From Mytilus californianus (taxonomy: Eukaryota; Mollusca; Bivalvia; Mytilida; Mytilidae): a DNA stretch of 64,000 nucleotides. Positions 13,201 to 26,199 of the stretch are shown here, piece by piece (position 1 is the stretch's first letter; each line of letters begins with the position of its first letter). The stretch spans positions 79,298,339 through 79,362,338 of the forward strand of contig NW_026262734.1 of assembly GCF_021869535.1 (NCBI RefSeq), read 5' to 3'. The position numbers were made by a program, and so were the translations under genes. The notes beneath the pieces are model-generated. The model was not told the DNA's origin, searched no databases, and saw only the letters and a program-made list of their open reading frames with translations.

Positions 13201-13887
13201 GTTTTGAATCTCCTTTGATTTTTATATATTTCGTAAAGAATTAAACCAAAAATCCTACTATCCACATCATTTCACATACCATTGGCATCAATGTATCCCC
13301 ATCCTGATATTTAACAGTTGTTAAAACCATCACTACCTTTGATTGTTATAGAGATATTTTGACATCTAGGTCCGAATTTCAGAGGAGTATGAAGTTCAGT
13401 AACAGCTATGTTATTGTCAAATTAAATGTCATCGTTGTCCTTGGCGTTCCTATCAAAATGTGGATGCTTCAATATAAATTAACCTATCAATAATGCAAAG
13501 GAATAGTTTGACTTAGCCCATCAATTGGACCTTGTAAGACTAAGATGTAAAAAGTGAAAATACAATTAGATTTGCTTATATTATATAGACATACTGCAAA
13601 TATTCCGGACACTTATTTAAACATGTCATGTATGATTCAATGGTGAGCCCATAACATGTCAGGGCTCTTGTGTATCAGATATGACACAAAGTGATTTCGT
13701 CCACTCAACAAGAGTAAAATAAGTAGAATACTGTTTTTAAAGCTGTTTTGTTATATGAATACGTCCCTTACAATCAACTATCAGACTGAAGTCCTTTCAA
13801 CCTGATTCAATAGCTGGCTTGCAGAGGTATGCAATATATATATATTAAAAAACACAATAGGGTAGTTGCAAACTTAACTGGTTAAAG

Positions 13888-14189
13888 TTATTCTCTATGT
13901 GCCTGTCCCAAGTAAGGAGCTTGTTATTCAGTGGTTGTCGTTAGTTGCTGTATATCATATTAGTATTTCGTTCATTGTTTGTTTTTTTTACATAAACCAG
14001 GCTATTAGTTTTCTCGTTTGAATTGTTTTACATTTGTTTTTTTGGGGCCTTTTCTAACTGACTGCGGTAGGGGTTTTGGTCATTGTTGAAGGCCATACGG
14101 TGACCTATAGTTGTTAACTTCTATGCCATTTAGCCTCTGGTGGAGAGTTGTCTCATTGGAAATTATACCACTTCTTATTATTTTTATAG
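13888..14189 (+). repeat. Dispersed repeat family 1, truncated copy in intron 4 of B
   Basis: Copy E is uninterrupted here (ACTTGTTAAAACAGAC at about 53035), while B has about 300 bp between GGTTAAA and ACAGAC. The insert ends in GAGAGTTGTCTCATTGG and ACCACTTCTTAT, the constant terminus of a family also seen at 18013-18425, 20457-21000, 22527-23070, 37415-37490 and 56765-56835. Confidence 0.6.
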
Positions 14190-14334
14190 AACAGACAAAT
14201 AAATTTTACAAATAACGTCATAATTTGTCAGACAATTGTTGATTGAATTAATTGCCATTTAAAATATAAAACTGTTAAAACAATTTAGTTATTTCGAGCT
14301 TTAACTATGTTAACAATTAACTTAAAGAGGTATT

Positions 14335-15290
14335 AAAAGGGCATTAGCTACGAGACATACAAACAAATAAAATATAATATTTTTTATTCAATCATTTATA
14401 AAAGTGATATAATAGTGAATACTAATTTGCTTCTAGAAGCCAATTTAGTTAAATTTTGTCAAAATAAGATAAATAACATTGCTGATGAATTATTCACTTG
14501 CAATTGAATAATTGGATCTGTTTGAATCCGTATTCATGTGACATTTAATTTAACCCCCTTAGTGTGAAATGAAATGGGTTACGCATGTATTCAGCTATTA
14601 AAAGGAAAAGAATGTCAACATTGAAAGTAAAATAAAGGATGAATCATTTGGTTGACTGATTCGATCCACACAAAAATCATTTTTACACAGGTAAAAACGA
14701 TGTTAAACACACTTTAAAACCAATTATATAAAATCAAACAGACCTAGAACAATCCAATTGTACGTGGCCGCTATCAGTTTATGTTTATATCGGGTAATAT
14801 GACCGTCGGCAGACTTCGGGGATCATCTCGATGGTCAATGAGATTACGTCTAGACAAAACTACACACGAAATATTGATACATATTATCGAGTCCATGCAT
14901 TATTAATTGTTTATGTTAGACTTTTTGTAAGTTTTATATACGTTTTAGTATTTTATAAATCAAATATGAGAATTTCAGTCAAGTCGGTGAGGATGAATTT
15001 GACAGATAATGCCCATTTACCTGTCAATTTTATTTTTCCCGATTTGACTCAATTTCTCATACTTGATTTATAACATTCAAAAACGAATATCTAAATGGAA
15101 AAAACAATAAACAAAAAATAGACTGATTACAATGTATAAGCATTTCGTGCGTTTTTTAGACTGCACACCATCGAGATGGCCTCCAAAGACTACCAATGGT
15201 CATATGACTGTTATAAACATCAATATAGATAGACAAAAAAGCACGAGCAGTTCTATAAGGACGTGTTGTGTAGGTCGGTTCGATTTCATG
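14335..15290. repeat. Palindromic element in intron 4 of B
   Basis: 14779-14987 and 15036-15240 are inverted arms: TATAAATCAAATATGAGAA and CATCTCGATGGT on the left return as TTCTCATACTTGATTTATA and ACCATCGAGATGG on the right, around a 48-bp loop. A left extension begins AAAGGGCATTAGCTACGAG. Copy E retains only the innermost right arm (about 53190-53260), so the element predates the B/E split and was mostly deleted in E. Confidence 0.6.
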
Positions 15291-16255
15291 TCGTAGATTA
15301 TACAAAATGTGTAAATCATCGTCTAATCTGTATAACAAAGATTTTTTTGTGCTCAGTCAGTAAATTGCTGATTCTTGATAGCTTTCATATTGATATTCTT
15401 AACTGTTTGATAAAACAATACACTCTGATTGTGCAGCTTATGGTCAAATTAAAGCCGGCAAACAACTAAATACGGAATAAAACCATGTATCACAGATTTA
15501 TACACCATATATTTGAACCAACATATATCTTTCTGATTATGTTAAACATGTGTTAAAAGTAAAAAAAAAAAAAAAAGAAAACAATCGTATCAATATAAAG
15601 ACAAAATTTACAAATAAAGTAAATCTATATTGCCATGTTGCTGTCTCATTTACATAAATGTAGTTTCCTTGTATTAATATTAACAAAAAATCTTAGTCTT
15701 TTCGGATATGATTTTGTGGAGTCTCGTTAATATATTTTTTCTGTTGTTAAAATTCCAACTTTTATGTAAATAAACATGCATATTTTTATCCCTTCTCTTT
15801 AGAAAAGAAACACAATTGCAATATCAGATACTCACTATTTTGAAGTGTTTAATAGATTTTATTTATTTATTTGGATCTGATAGATCACCAAAGCCACACC
15901 GAACTTGCCTGTTTATCATTCTGAAAATACAATTATAATAGTACAGTAATTTGAAATGATCATATGCAGCTGCAAAGACCATTACATACCAAAAATAATT
16001 TGTCTTTACAAAAGATATGACGCCCAACAAGCAAAAATGTCCCTTATGGCAAAAATTATAGTATTGGATTTTTTATTAACATATAGATAATACTAATGTC
16101 AACTCAATGTAAAAAATTTGACAACGATCGGTGAAAAACTAGTTGAGAAATTTTGATTTTAATTCCAAATAAAAAAATGTTCTAACGTATAAATTCAATA
16201 TAACGTTTGAATCGTCTACTTTGGCGTTGATTTAAATTTGCTGCCATTTACAAGT

Positions 16256-16824
16256 TTACTCTTCTACTGGTGCTTGACAAAATGCAGCCTGATATTCCTT
16301 TCTAGCATATGGACGAACTTTTGAATATAGATATTCATGCCTGGTACGTGAAAGTCCGGCTGCAGGAATAACTTCAGGACGAGCAAACGGATCGAACTGT
16401 TCTAATAGACGGCGAAGAATGTTGATTTCGTTTTCAATTCCATTGCATTTTTCTGTAACAATAACTATACCCGGTTTATCATGACGGAAGACGAAATAAT
16501 GGTACTTTCTGATACCTGGAACAGGTTTAAACAAAGCAGATAAGAATGGTTTCCAATCTCTCCATTGCCTGGTAGTTAAATTGTTATCTTGCTTATACTA
16601 AACGACTTCATTTGTTGATGATGATTTTCGGAACACATCTGCTAAATGAGATACAGTATCACAGTTTGATCATCGAAATAACTGTTTAGTTTGACCAAAT
16701 CCAGCATCTATCAAACATTTTGTATGACTAGGGAACTGCATCATTAGGCTTATTTTCTGATGTTGTCCAGTTAGCACACGCCAAGCAAGATAGCAGCCAG
16801 TCATATACCGATTTTTGTTTTCTC
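16256..16824 (-). pseudogene. Decayed exon of a DUF7869-like, transposon-associated protein
   Basis: A single frame runs from a good acceptor (TGTTATTGCAG at 16825) to TAA at 16256 with two internal stops (about 16670 and 16606). It reads ENKNRYMTGCYLAWRVLTG, then FPSHTKCLIDAGFGQTKQLF, CDTVSHLADVF, RQWRDWKPFLSALF, GIRKYHYFVF and CQAPVEE. The N-(K)-N-R-Y, HTK---D--FG and CDT spacing resembles the C-terminal part of DUF7869 proteins, which are abundant and transposon-linked in bivalve genomes. The family assignment is from memory. The two stops make it non-functional unless it is read differently. Confidence 0.5.
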
Positions 16825-16840
16825 CTGCAATAACAGAACA

Positions 16841-18012
16841 ACAAGTATTAAAATATTTTTATTTGGCGGATGTTAAATATAAGTACGCTTTTCATTTTGG
16901 TAGCGTTTTTTTAGGTTCCTTTCTTTAAATTTTTCAGTTTTATCTTGAATAGAACAAAGGTATTGAAGCATGAATTCCTGATCCTTCCATAGCACCTTCG
17001 GTTTTTAATGAGGCTCGTGTTGCTAAATTTCTAAATTTCTGTGTTATGTTTTTGTTGTTGTTGTTTTTTTTTTTTCTTCGTTTGTTTTCTTTTTAAAATG
17101 GGCTCATGGTTTATGATTTCACACTTGGTGTCTTCTCTTATTTATTTGTTAATTATGATCAACTATTTTTTTATTCTTTTTTTAACTTTAACAGGTTCAG
17201 ATTGAATCAGTCCACTTTGCCAGTTTTTTATTTTACAGAGCCATTTAAAATCAAATTCACCATAACATTCTAAATCAAGTATAAACAAAAGGAACTCATT
17301 GTGGAAATTAGAGGTGAAAGGTCAGTGTTTTAAACTTTTAAGTTCAATCTAAAAGAGGATAATATGTTTTGTTAATGGGGCGTTTAAAACTGGTATTATT
17401 TTTCTCAATTGTATTGTTTCATATTTTTCATATCGGGGTCTTTTATAGCCGGCCATACGGTATGGGTTTTTCACATTTCTCACGCATGATAACGTTGTGT
17501 TAAAATTATCCCAGTTTCAATGTGAAATTTAACGGTTTGTCGTATGTTACGTTTTAGCGTTGACTCTCGATAACGACGTCAAATACGATAAGGGTTGTTT
17601 TTGCTTGACGGGCGTCATATATTCTCTGAATAGATAATATTAATTGTAGTTGTATCATTACAGAAGACTTTTATAATTAATTGTTTCTTCAATAAAACAA
17701 CATTTTGGAGACGTCCATTACATTTTGAGAGGATGGGGCTGGCAAATTGGTGATTAGGAAGTAAAAAAATGTATTTCTATTAAAGAAACTAAAATTTTAT
17801 GAAAGAGATTACCTTTTTCATGTTTTGGATAGAATACATACAACTTCAAACAAACGAACAAGCAGTCAAACTGGAGTCTAGAATTTTAATTATGTTAAGT
17901 TGAAAATAGTTCTATGACAACATAACAAACAAAAGCAAAGTCAGTGTCATAAGAACAGAGGCCTTATTGTTCAAAATGGTATTTACTCTAATGCTCGAAT
18001 TTCTATATTATA
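16841..18012. other. Intron 3 of pseudogene B, no gene seen
   Basis: Contains a degraded stretch of a dispersed repeat (17430-17480, CCATACGGTATGGG). 17640-18000 aligns with 54035-54420 of copy E, showing that it is old intronic sequence. Confidence 0.5.
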
Positions 18013-18425
18013 TATTAATAAGAAGATGTGGCATGAATGCCAATGAGACAACTATCCATCCAAGTCACAATGTGTAAAAAGTAAATGATTATAGGTACGG
18101 CATTAAACACTGAGCCTTAGCTCACACCGAACAGCAAGCTATAAATTGCCCCAAAAAGATTAGTGTAAAACAATTCAAACAGGAAAACCAACGGTCTAAT
18201 CTATATAAAAAACGAGTTACGAGAAACATTACAACATAAAATGACACACAATAAAATATCAATTGAAATGGCTTAACTCGATAAAAAAGACAATACACAA
18301 AATATACACTGAATGAATAAGTTCGATCTATGACACAATATAAATAAAAAAGATGTTTCAAAGTCAAAAAAGATAACTTTAACCTAGGACACAATGTCAT
18401 CAAATAATTAACGTACACGGGTAAA
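18013..18425 (-). repeat. Dispersed repeat family 1, longer copy
   Basis: Begins AGAAGATGTGGCATGAATGCC and runs through GCTCACACCGAACAGCAAGC and ACCAACGGTCTAATCTATAT. About 80% similar by eye to 20457 and 22527. It sits in intron 3 of B and is absent from copy E at the equivalent point. Confidence 0.6.
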
Positions 18426-19027
18426 TTTAAATATAATAATGTTGTTGTTAGCAGTACAGCAACATTTTATACAAAATGTGAATTTTTTATTGATAGTACG
18501 AGTACAGAAGAGAATTTATTTTTCGTCATGCTAAATACTATTATGAATAACAGATATGCATTACAAACTTTTTATTATTGCCTATATATTGAATTAGATA
18601 TATTATAACAGTCATATAAAAAATTGTTGTATTTGAGACAACTCAACTGATAATTCGTCAAATTGCAATCAATCTATTATTTATAGTTCCATTCCTTTAA
18701 AGATATTTTTTGAAGTCATTCAGATTATGGATTTTATTGGTGCAATATATAACTAAGGTTGAATTCAAATGTTATTTACATTCTCATAAATAGTTAAACA
18801 ATTTTTGATAGTTTACATATATAAAAATATATGACATGGTAAAAGAGTTTAGGGGGAATTAAACACCATTAAATGAGGACAGCAGTGCATATAACACTAA
18901 CAAAACATATAGTCTTCAACTTCAAAATGAAATTTCACGAAGGCCATACTTTGGTTCTTAGATATATCTATTTCAAAAGCCTTACTTCTAGTTTAAACAA
19001 TAAAAAAAGAAAATTCTTGGTACATTT

Positions 19028-21097
19028 GTAACAAAGTCGGAGTAATATTGTAAAAATAAGTTGATTTTGTTCATATTTTAATCTTACAGGATGAGGAAAC
19101 GCTTGACCGCAACCTTAAATCCAAAATAGTTTGTACCCAAAGATGCTTATGATGATATTTAATCAGTAGACACAAAAACTTTTCTGGTTCAGGTTGGCGG
19201 CCAAAATAAAATATGGTGAAATATGTTAAAAAAAAATGGAAAAAATTAATATTATGACAAGATAATATAAAAATAACAAACGGCCCTTTAAGACAGGCTG
19301 CTGAAGTCACAAGTCTAGTTTCTGAGAGAATAACCGCTCCAAACTAATGTTTCCAGGGGTTCATTACGCATTTCACGACGTTGAATTTCTGCAATAAAGG
19401 GAAAGTCCTCAATAACTCCATCATTTCCTGCGACTTTCTGGGTAGTTTGTATATATAAAAAAACATATATTTTCTTTTAAATCATTATAATGGGTTGACT
19501 GATCAATGACATACAAATTTCCAATAAACGATGTGTTCGGACTTAATCGGAATTTATTTGATATTCAAAGTGTTTTGATTCAAGCGCCACTGGTGAGACT
19601 GATGTAGACGAAAATTCGCCTAGCATGTCTAGTGTACCACATAATAATCATTGTATCTTTCTTGAGTTTCAATAATAAAGTCAAAATGAAACATGCATCT
19701 TTTCTGTTGGATTAACATTGATTAATTTTTGAAATAAAATGCGTAGAAACCAATGGGGTTTAATCACACCATGACACCTGTACTACATATACAGTGGGGT
19801 AGCCTAAATGTGAAGGGCGTACACAATGTTTCAACTCAACATACATAATTGGCCTAACAATTATATGTTTATAAGGAAAATCATACACTTCTATTCATCC
19901 CTCTCAACGCTATTGTTCTATAGTATAAATGTAGATACCAGATAATTAAAATAATAAACCAAATTCAATATCGTCAAAGTGGTGAAATGTGTTATAATGA
20001 GAATAAAATAACTAGAAGAATCATATTTAAAAAAATAAAAATAAAACGAAACAACAAAAATATGAAATGTTAGTTGTATGAACGTATTTAAAATATTTTT
20101 ATTTAAACCTATTGTTTAGTATTTGTAAAAACATGATTCATTTTACCAAGAAACAAAAAAACAAAAAAAAGAACACTAATATAAAATAATTTAAGAAAAA
20201 AGAAAACCCAAATCATTTTACATTGTCAGGCAGAAAAGCTGAATAAAGAAATGCTGATGTTATTATTCTTTGGGTAGACATTGGGTTCTATAGATTTAAG
20301 ATATAGTTCGTTTAGTCCTGAATGATCAATGTTTTCAACATTATCGATGTATCATCAAAATCATTTCGTTCCTCACAACTGTTACTACTGAACTACTAAA
20401 TTTTGAAATGACTTTCAATATTTGAAATAATCAATAGTGATCAGAACTACATAGATATAGGAAGATGTGGTATGAGTGCCAATGAGACAACTCTCCATCC
20501 AAGTAACAATTTATGAAAGTAAACCATTATAGGTCAAGGTACGGCCTTCAACACGGAGCATTAGCTCACACCGAACAGCAAGCTATAAAGGGCCCCAAAA
20601 ATTACTAGTGTAAAACCATTCAAACGGGCAAACCAACGGTCTAATCTATATAAAAACGAGAAACGAGAAACACGTATGAACTACATAAACAGACGACAAC
20701 TACTGTACATCAGATTCCTGACTTAGGACAGGTGCAAACATTTGCAGCGGGATAAAACGTTTTAATGGTACCAAACCTTCTCCCTTTTCTGAAACAATAG
20801 TATAACATCACAACATAGAAAAACACACTATAAAATATCAATTGGAAGGCTTAACTCAATCAAAAAACGTAAATTTACACACAATGAACGAATAAATTTG
20901 ATCTGTGATACCTGAATGCAAATACATAGTTAATAAAAATTATAAGGGATAAATAATTAAGGTCAAAAGAAAATAAACAGGTTTAAACAAAGTTAAAGTA
21001 TGATACCACTGTGAAATGTTAAACAATATTTAGAAAATCATCACTTTTGAAAAAACCTGCGTCATATTATACACTAGTAAATGAAAATAATCTTTTT
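19028..21097. repeat. Tandem duplication unit 1 (2070 bp) inside pseudogene B
   Basis: The junction TTTGTAACAAAGTCGG occurs at 19028 and again at 21098. The unit contains exon 3, the hammerhead-like motif in intron 2, the microexon, part of intron 1 and a family-1 repeat (20457-21000). I counted about 20 differences from unit 2, roughly 99% identity. Confidence 0.9.
19588..19632 (+). ncRNA. Hammerhead ribozyme-like motif, tandem unit 1 of pseudogene B
   Basis: CTGGTGA core (one change), GAAA at 19610-19613. Orthologous to the motif in intron 2 of copy E. Confidence 0.4.
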
Positions 21098-23167
21098 GTA
21101 ACAAAGTCGGAGTAATATTGTAAAAATAAGTTGATTTTGTTCATATTTTAATCTTACAGGATGAGGAAACGCTTGACCGCAACCTTAAATCCAAAATAGT
21201 TTGTACCCAAAGATGCTTATGATGATATTTAATCAGTAGACACAAAAACTTTTCTGGTTCAGGTTGGCGGCCAAAATAAAATATGGTAAAATATGTTAAA
21301 AAAAAATGGAAAAATTAATATTATGACAAGATAATATAAAAATAACAAACGGCCCTTTAAGACAAGCTGCTGAAGTCACAAGTCTAGTTTCTGAGAGAAT
21401 AACCGCTCCAAACTAATGTTTCCAGGGGTTCATTACGCATTTCACGACGTTGAATTTCTGCAATAAAGGGAAAGTCCTCAATAACTCCATCATTTTCTGC
21501 GACTTTCTGGGTAGTTTGTATATATAAAAAAACATATATTTTCTTTTAAATCTTTATAATGGGTTGACTGATCAATGACATACAAATTTCCAATAAACGA
21601 TGTGTTCGGACTAAATCGGAATTTATTTGATATTCAAAGTGTTTTGATTCAAGCGCCACTGGTGAGACTGATGTAGACAAAAATTCGCCTAGCATGTCTA
21701 GTGTACCACATAATAATCATTGTATCTTTCTTGAGTTTCAATAATAAAGTCAAAATGAAACATGCATCTTTTCTGTTGGAGTAACATTGATTAATTTTTA
21801 AAATAAAATGCGTAGAAACCAATGGGGTTTAATCACACCATGACACCTGTACTACATATACAGTGGGGTAGCCTAAATGTGAAGGGCGTACACAATGTTT
21901 CAACTCAACATACATAATTGGCCTAACAATTATATGTTTATAAGGAAAATCATACACTTCTTTTCATCCCTCTCAACGCTATTGTTCTATAGTATAAATG
22001 TAGATACCAGATAATTAAGATAATAAACCAAATTCAATATCGTCAAAGTGGTGAAATGTGTTATAATGAGAATAAAATAACTAGAAGAATCATATTTAAA
22101 AAAAAAAAAATAAAACGAAACAACAAAAATATGAAATGTTAGTTGTATGAACGTATTTAAAATATTTTTGTTTAAACCTATTGTTTAGTATTTGTAAAAA
22201 CATGATTCATTTTACCAAAAAACAAAAAAACAAAAAAAAAGAACACTAATATAAAATAATTTAAGAAAAAAGAAAACCCAAATCATTTTACATTGTCAGG
22301 CAGAAAAGCTGAAAAAAGAAATGCTGATGTTATTATTCTTTGGGTAGACATTGGGTTCTATAGATTTAAGATATAGTTCGTTTAGTCCTGAATGATCAAT
22401 GTTTTCAACATTATCGATGTATCATCAAAATCATTTCGTTCCTCACAACTGTTACTACTGAACTACTAAATTTTGAAATGATTTTCAATATTTGAAATAA
22501 TCAATAGTGATCAGAACTACATAGATATAGGAAGATGTGGTATGAGTGCCAATGAGACAACTCTCCATCCAAGTAACAATTTATGAAAGTAAACCATTAT
22601 AGGTCAAGGTACGGCCTTCATCACGGAGCATTAGCTCACACCGAACAGCAAGCTATAAAGGGCCCCAAAAATTACTAGTGTAAAACCATTCAAACGGGCA
22701 AACCAACGGTCTAATCTATATAAAAACGAGAAACGAGAAACACGTATGAACTACATAAACAGACGACAACTACTGTACATCAGATTCCTGACTTAGGACA
22801 GGTGCAAACATTTGCAGCGGGATAAAACGTTTTAATGGTACCAAACCTTCTTCCTTTTCTGAAACAATAGTATAACATCACAACATAGAAAAACACACTA
22901 TAAAATATCAATTGGAAGGCTTAACTCAATCAAAAAACGTAAATTTACACACAATGAACGAATAAATTTGATCTGTGATACCTGAATGCAAATACATAGT
23001 TAATAAAAATTATAAGGGATAAATAATTAAGGTCAAAAGAAAATAAACAGGTTTAAACAAAGTTAAAGTATGATACCACTGTGAAATGTTAAACAATATT
23101 TAGAAAATCATCACTTTTGAAAAAACCTGCGTCATATTATACACAGGTAAATGAAAATAATCTTTTT
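21098..23167. repeat. Tandem duplication unit 2 (2070 bp) inside pseudogene B
   Basis: Second copy. It ends at AATAATCTTTTT, where unit 1 continues into TGTAACAAAG and this copy into ATTAAGTATAC. It carries the same exon-3 frameshift and lost acceptor as unit 1, so those lesions came first. Confidence 0.9.
21657..21702 (+). ncRNA. Hammerhead ribozyme-like motif, tandem unit 2 of pseudogene B
   Basis: Same as unit 1, but the GAAA box is changed to CAAAA, so it should be inactive. Confidence 0.35.
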
Positions 23168-23399
23168 ATTAAGTATACTTCCTCTTCTGTGTGTATAAAA
23201 TCTTCCGTTAAGAATACCAAGAAATTTCTTTAATATCAATAAAACTAATTTAACACTTGGTACATATAGGGTGAATATCAACAATAAAACTATACAATAA
23301 GTGCTAGATAAAACTTCCTGTACAGTATTTAAGAAGAAATGAAATAATTATGATGTTCATAGTACAAAGAAGTTAAAATTAGTAGTAATACCAAATACT

Positions 23400-26199
23400 C
23401 AAAGCTGGTATATAGACAAGATCCATGTTAACATTAAATAACAAAAAAGCATTACAAATAGTATCAACAGGTCAAATTAAAAAGAAAGTACGATTTGAGA
23501 GTACTCGCAGTTACTGACAGCTAGTTAAAAGCCAAAATAATTAATAATAAAACATCATGCATCAGAGACTGAAATCAACTAAAACACATCCCATACGATA
23601 ACCCTCACTAATAAGTTTGTTTAAAAGTTCGATGAGTTTACACGGATCACATAGTGATTTCCGCGCTTTAAGTACACTATTACCGTAAAATTTAGGATGT
23701 AAAATACCATTTATAATAAGTTTTCTACAGGTACAGCCAAATTTACTAATCAAATCTTTGTATCTATGAAAGAATTTAGTAAAAAGTGAAGTAATTTATG
23801 GTAAAAAATCCCTGACTTAATAATTTACCATTGATGCATTGATTACGTTCGTTAAAACCTGTGACATCACTACACACACGGGCATACCGAACGAGTTGGG
23901 ATATATAAACACCGTATGATGGAGCCAAAGGCACATCGCCGTCTAAAAAAGGAAAATTAACAATAGGAAATGAAAAATCGTCTCTTTTGTCGTAAATTTC
24001 CCTTTAGAAATTGAAATGTCTAAATCTAGAAAAGGACAACTGCTGCTGTTTATGTTAGATTTAGTTAAAGTAAGTTCTTTTGGGTAAATTTCGGTAGTAT
24101 ATTTAGAGAACTCTGGATTATTTAACGAAAAAATATCATCCAGATAACGGTAGGTATTGATGAATGTAACAATGATGTGTCTTTACTGAGTTTGGTCATA
24201 AACTGTGATTCATAGCAATATAGGAATAAATCTGCTATTAAAGGGGCGTAGTTAGTGCCCATAGGAATACCTACTACCTGACGATACACTTTATCGCCAA
24301 AACGTACATATATGTTATCTAGGAGAAAATTTAAAGCTTCAATGATATCCTCACATTTCCAGTAAGTGTTTCTAGCATACTTTCCTTTTTCGTTATAGAA
24401 AAAGGCTTTTAACGAGTTACAGCAAATACATTTACAATGAGATTTTTCGAAAGACCATTTTATTGAATATGAAAACTTTTTCTTTATTAGATTGTTTGGA
24501 AGTGTAGTGTAGAGAGTAAAAACATCATAACTGTCAACAGAATTAAAAGGACCATCAAAAGTATGTATTTTATCTAAAACCTCTAATGATTTTTTAACAC
24601 TCCAAAAATAATTAATACCATTTGTTTTCATAAGCTTTATTACAAAAGTTAATAACCAGTTGTTTGATAGTAGTAAGGGAGGTAGTAAGAAGCACTGATA
24701 GATTAGTAATAGAACACTTACTAGATGCGGAGATGAAACGGAATTTAGATGTTTTTTTGTGTAATTTTGGTAACCAGTACATGGTAGGGACTTTCAACAA
24801 CTGTTCGGAAGAGGCTTTAAGCTGGGAAGTGGGAGTGATATTCTTGTTAACGACTTGACTCTCAGTGGTGCGTACGGATCTGAATGTAGAGAAATTGATA
24901 ATTTCGTTTTGAAGAACTTCCGTGTAGTATATGCGTCATACCACCACTACATTATTGGCTGCCTTGTCTGCCGGTACGAACACAAACCGCTCTGCCAGTA
25001 CTTGGAGTTTATTTTTTTATTCTAGAAATGGGAATATCATGGACCCTATTATTAATTTCAAAATTGTTTCAAAATGAGATATTCGAATATTAACAGTATT
25101 CATTATTTTATTCAAATAACTGTCTAGATCTTTTTTATCAGATTTTTCACGTTTGCACCAATTGTTACAGTAGGCAGACAGAGCGTCTTTAATGACCTGA
25201 CGACACTGTTTCCAATCTATCATAGATGGAAGACGGTATTTCGGTCCTTTCTTTAGAAAAGTTTTGACCTCACGGTCTTCGACGATGTTGAGGTCTCCTG
25301 TAATAACATGACCATAGGGAACATATCTAAAATTAGATGTTTCAGTCTCAAGTGGAAGGAACATTATTTTCTATATTGACGTCTGATGTAACTGACGTAT
25401 AACTAAACATCAAACTTCTGCTCGGTTTTTTATAAGAATACGAAATAATGGGTGGTTCTATATTATCAAAATATGGAGGTATTTGGCTATAGACGGAAGA
25501 GTCATTAAGTATGCTAGATAAGTTAATAAAATCAATACCTCTATTTATATATATTTTAATTTAAGAAAATGTCGTTTTTTATTTTCTTGTTTATCGATAC
25601 TAGGAAACAGCCTGTGCTGACAAAAGGCTGTAATAATACGGGTGTATTCATAAAACGGGCTAAAAAAAGAATTTATTTTATCACACTCCAGAAAAATAGC
25701 ATATAATTTACTTATTGGTATCTGACCCAGTTTACATAATACTTGATGTCTGCCATTATTTTTTATTATAGATAACAGATCAGCAAGTGTATAATTAATA
25801 CGATTTTTAATACGTTGATTACGGTTTTTCGTTTACCATAAGACCTATTATTTCTAAGTCGTTTATCAACAATATTAATGACATCGATAGAAGTTTTAAA
25901 TATGTTCCCCTGTCCTAATATTTTGTCATTGAGACCGAGAGGATAAGCTGTTTGAAGTCTTTTTATCAAAAATGATTCGCGAACTTCACGTGATTTTTCA
26001 AATTGCTTGTGTGATTCTCCTAGTTGTTTCTGAACGGTTTCGATGGGTTGGAATTTTATAAATTTAAGATTGTGATTATGCTTATTTAAATGTTGATATA
26101 CCAAACTTTTGTTTTTTTTTTTTGTTCTACGAAAGCGGTAAAGGTGTTCTTGATTTCTTTTGTAATACTCTCGTCCCGTCTGTCCCACATATTGATATC
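23400..26199 (-). mobile_element. Naiad-type Penelope-like retroelement, copy B, in intron 1 of pseudogene B
   Basis: It starts inside the GIY-YIG domain (QYVGQTGREYYKRNQEHLYRF at 26199), 5'-truncated, then runs QHLNKHNHNLKF, PLGLND, a CxC-type linker with HVITGDLNIVEDREVK, KGPKYR, VPADKAANN, MYWLPKLHKK, DVFTLYTTLPN (motif A intact), GIPMGTNYAPLIADLFLYCYE, YRYLDDIFSLNN and CPFLDLDIS, ending near 23590 in GYRMG. A tail with CAGTAACTGCGAGTACTCTC reversed follows to about 23400. Three TGA codons fall at cysteine positions (25350, 25344, 24938). Frameshifts near 25345, 25040 and 24140 make it defective. It belongs to a different subfamily from copies 1 and 3. Confidence 0.85.

Noticed and set aside
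19071-19310. Open frame starting MTSAACLKGP
   Set aside because: It is the second half of broken exon 3 read on into intron 3; the true frame is shifted upstream by an extra C.
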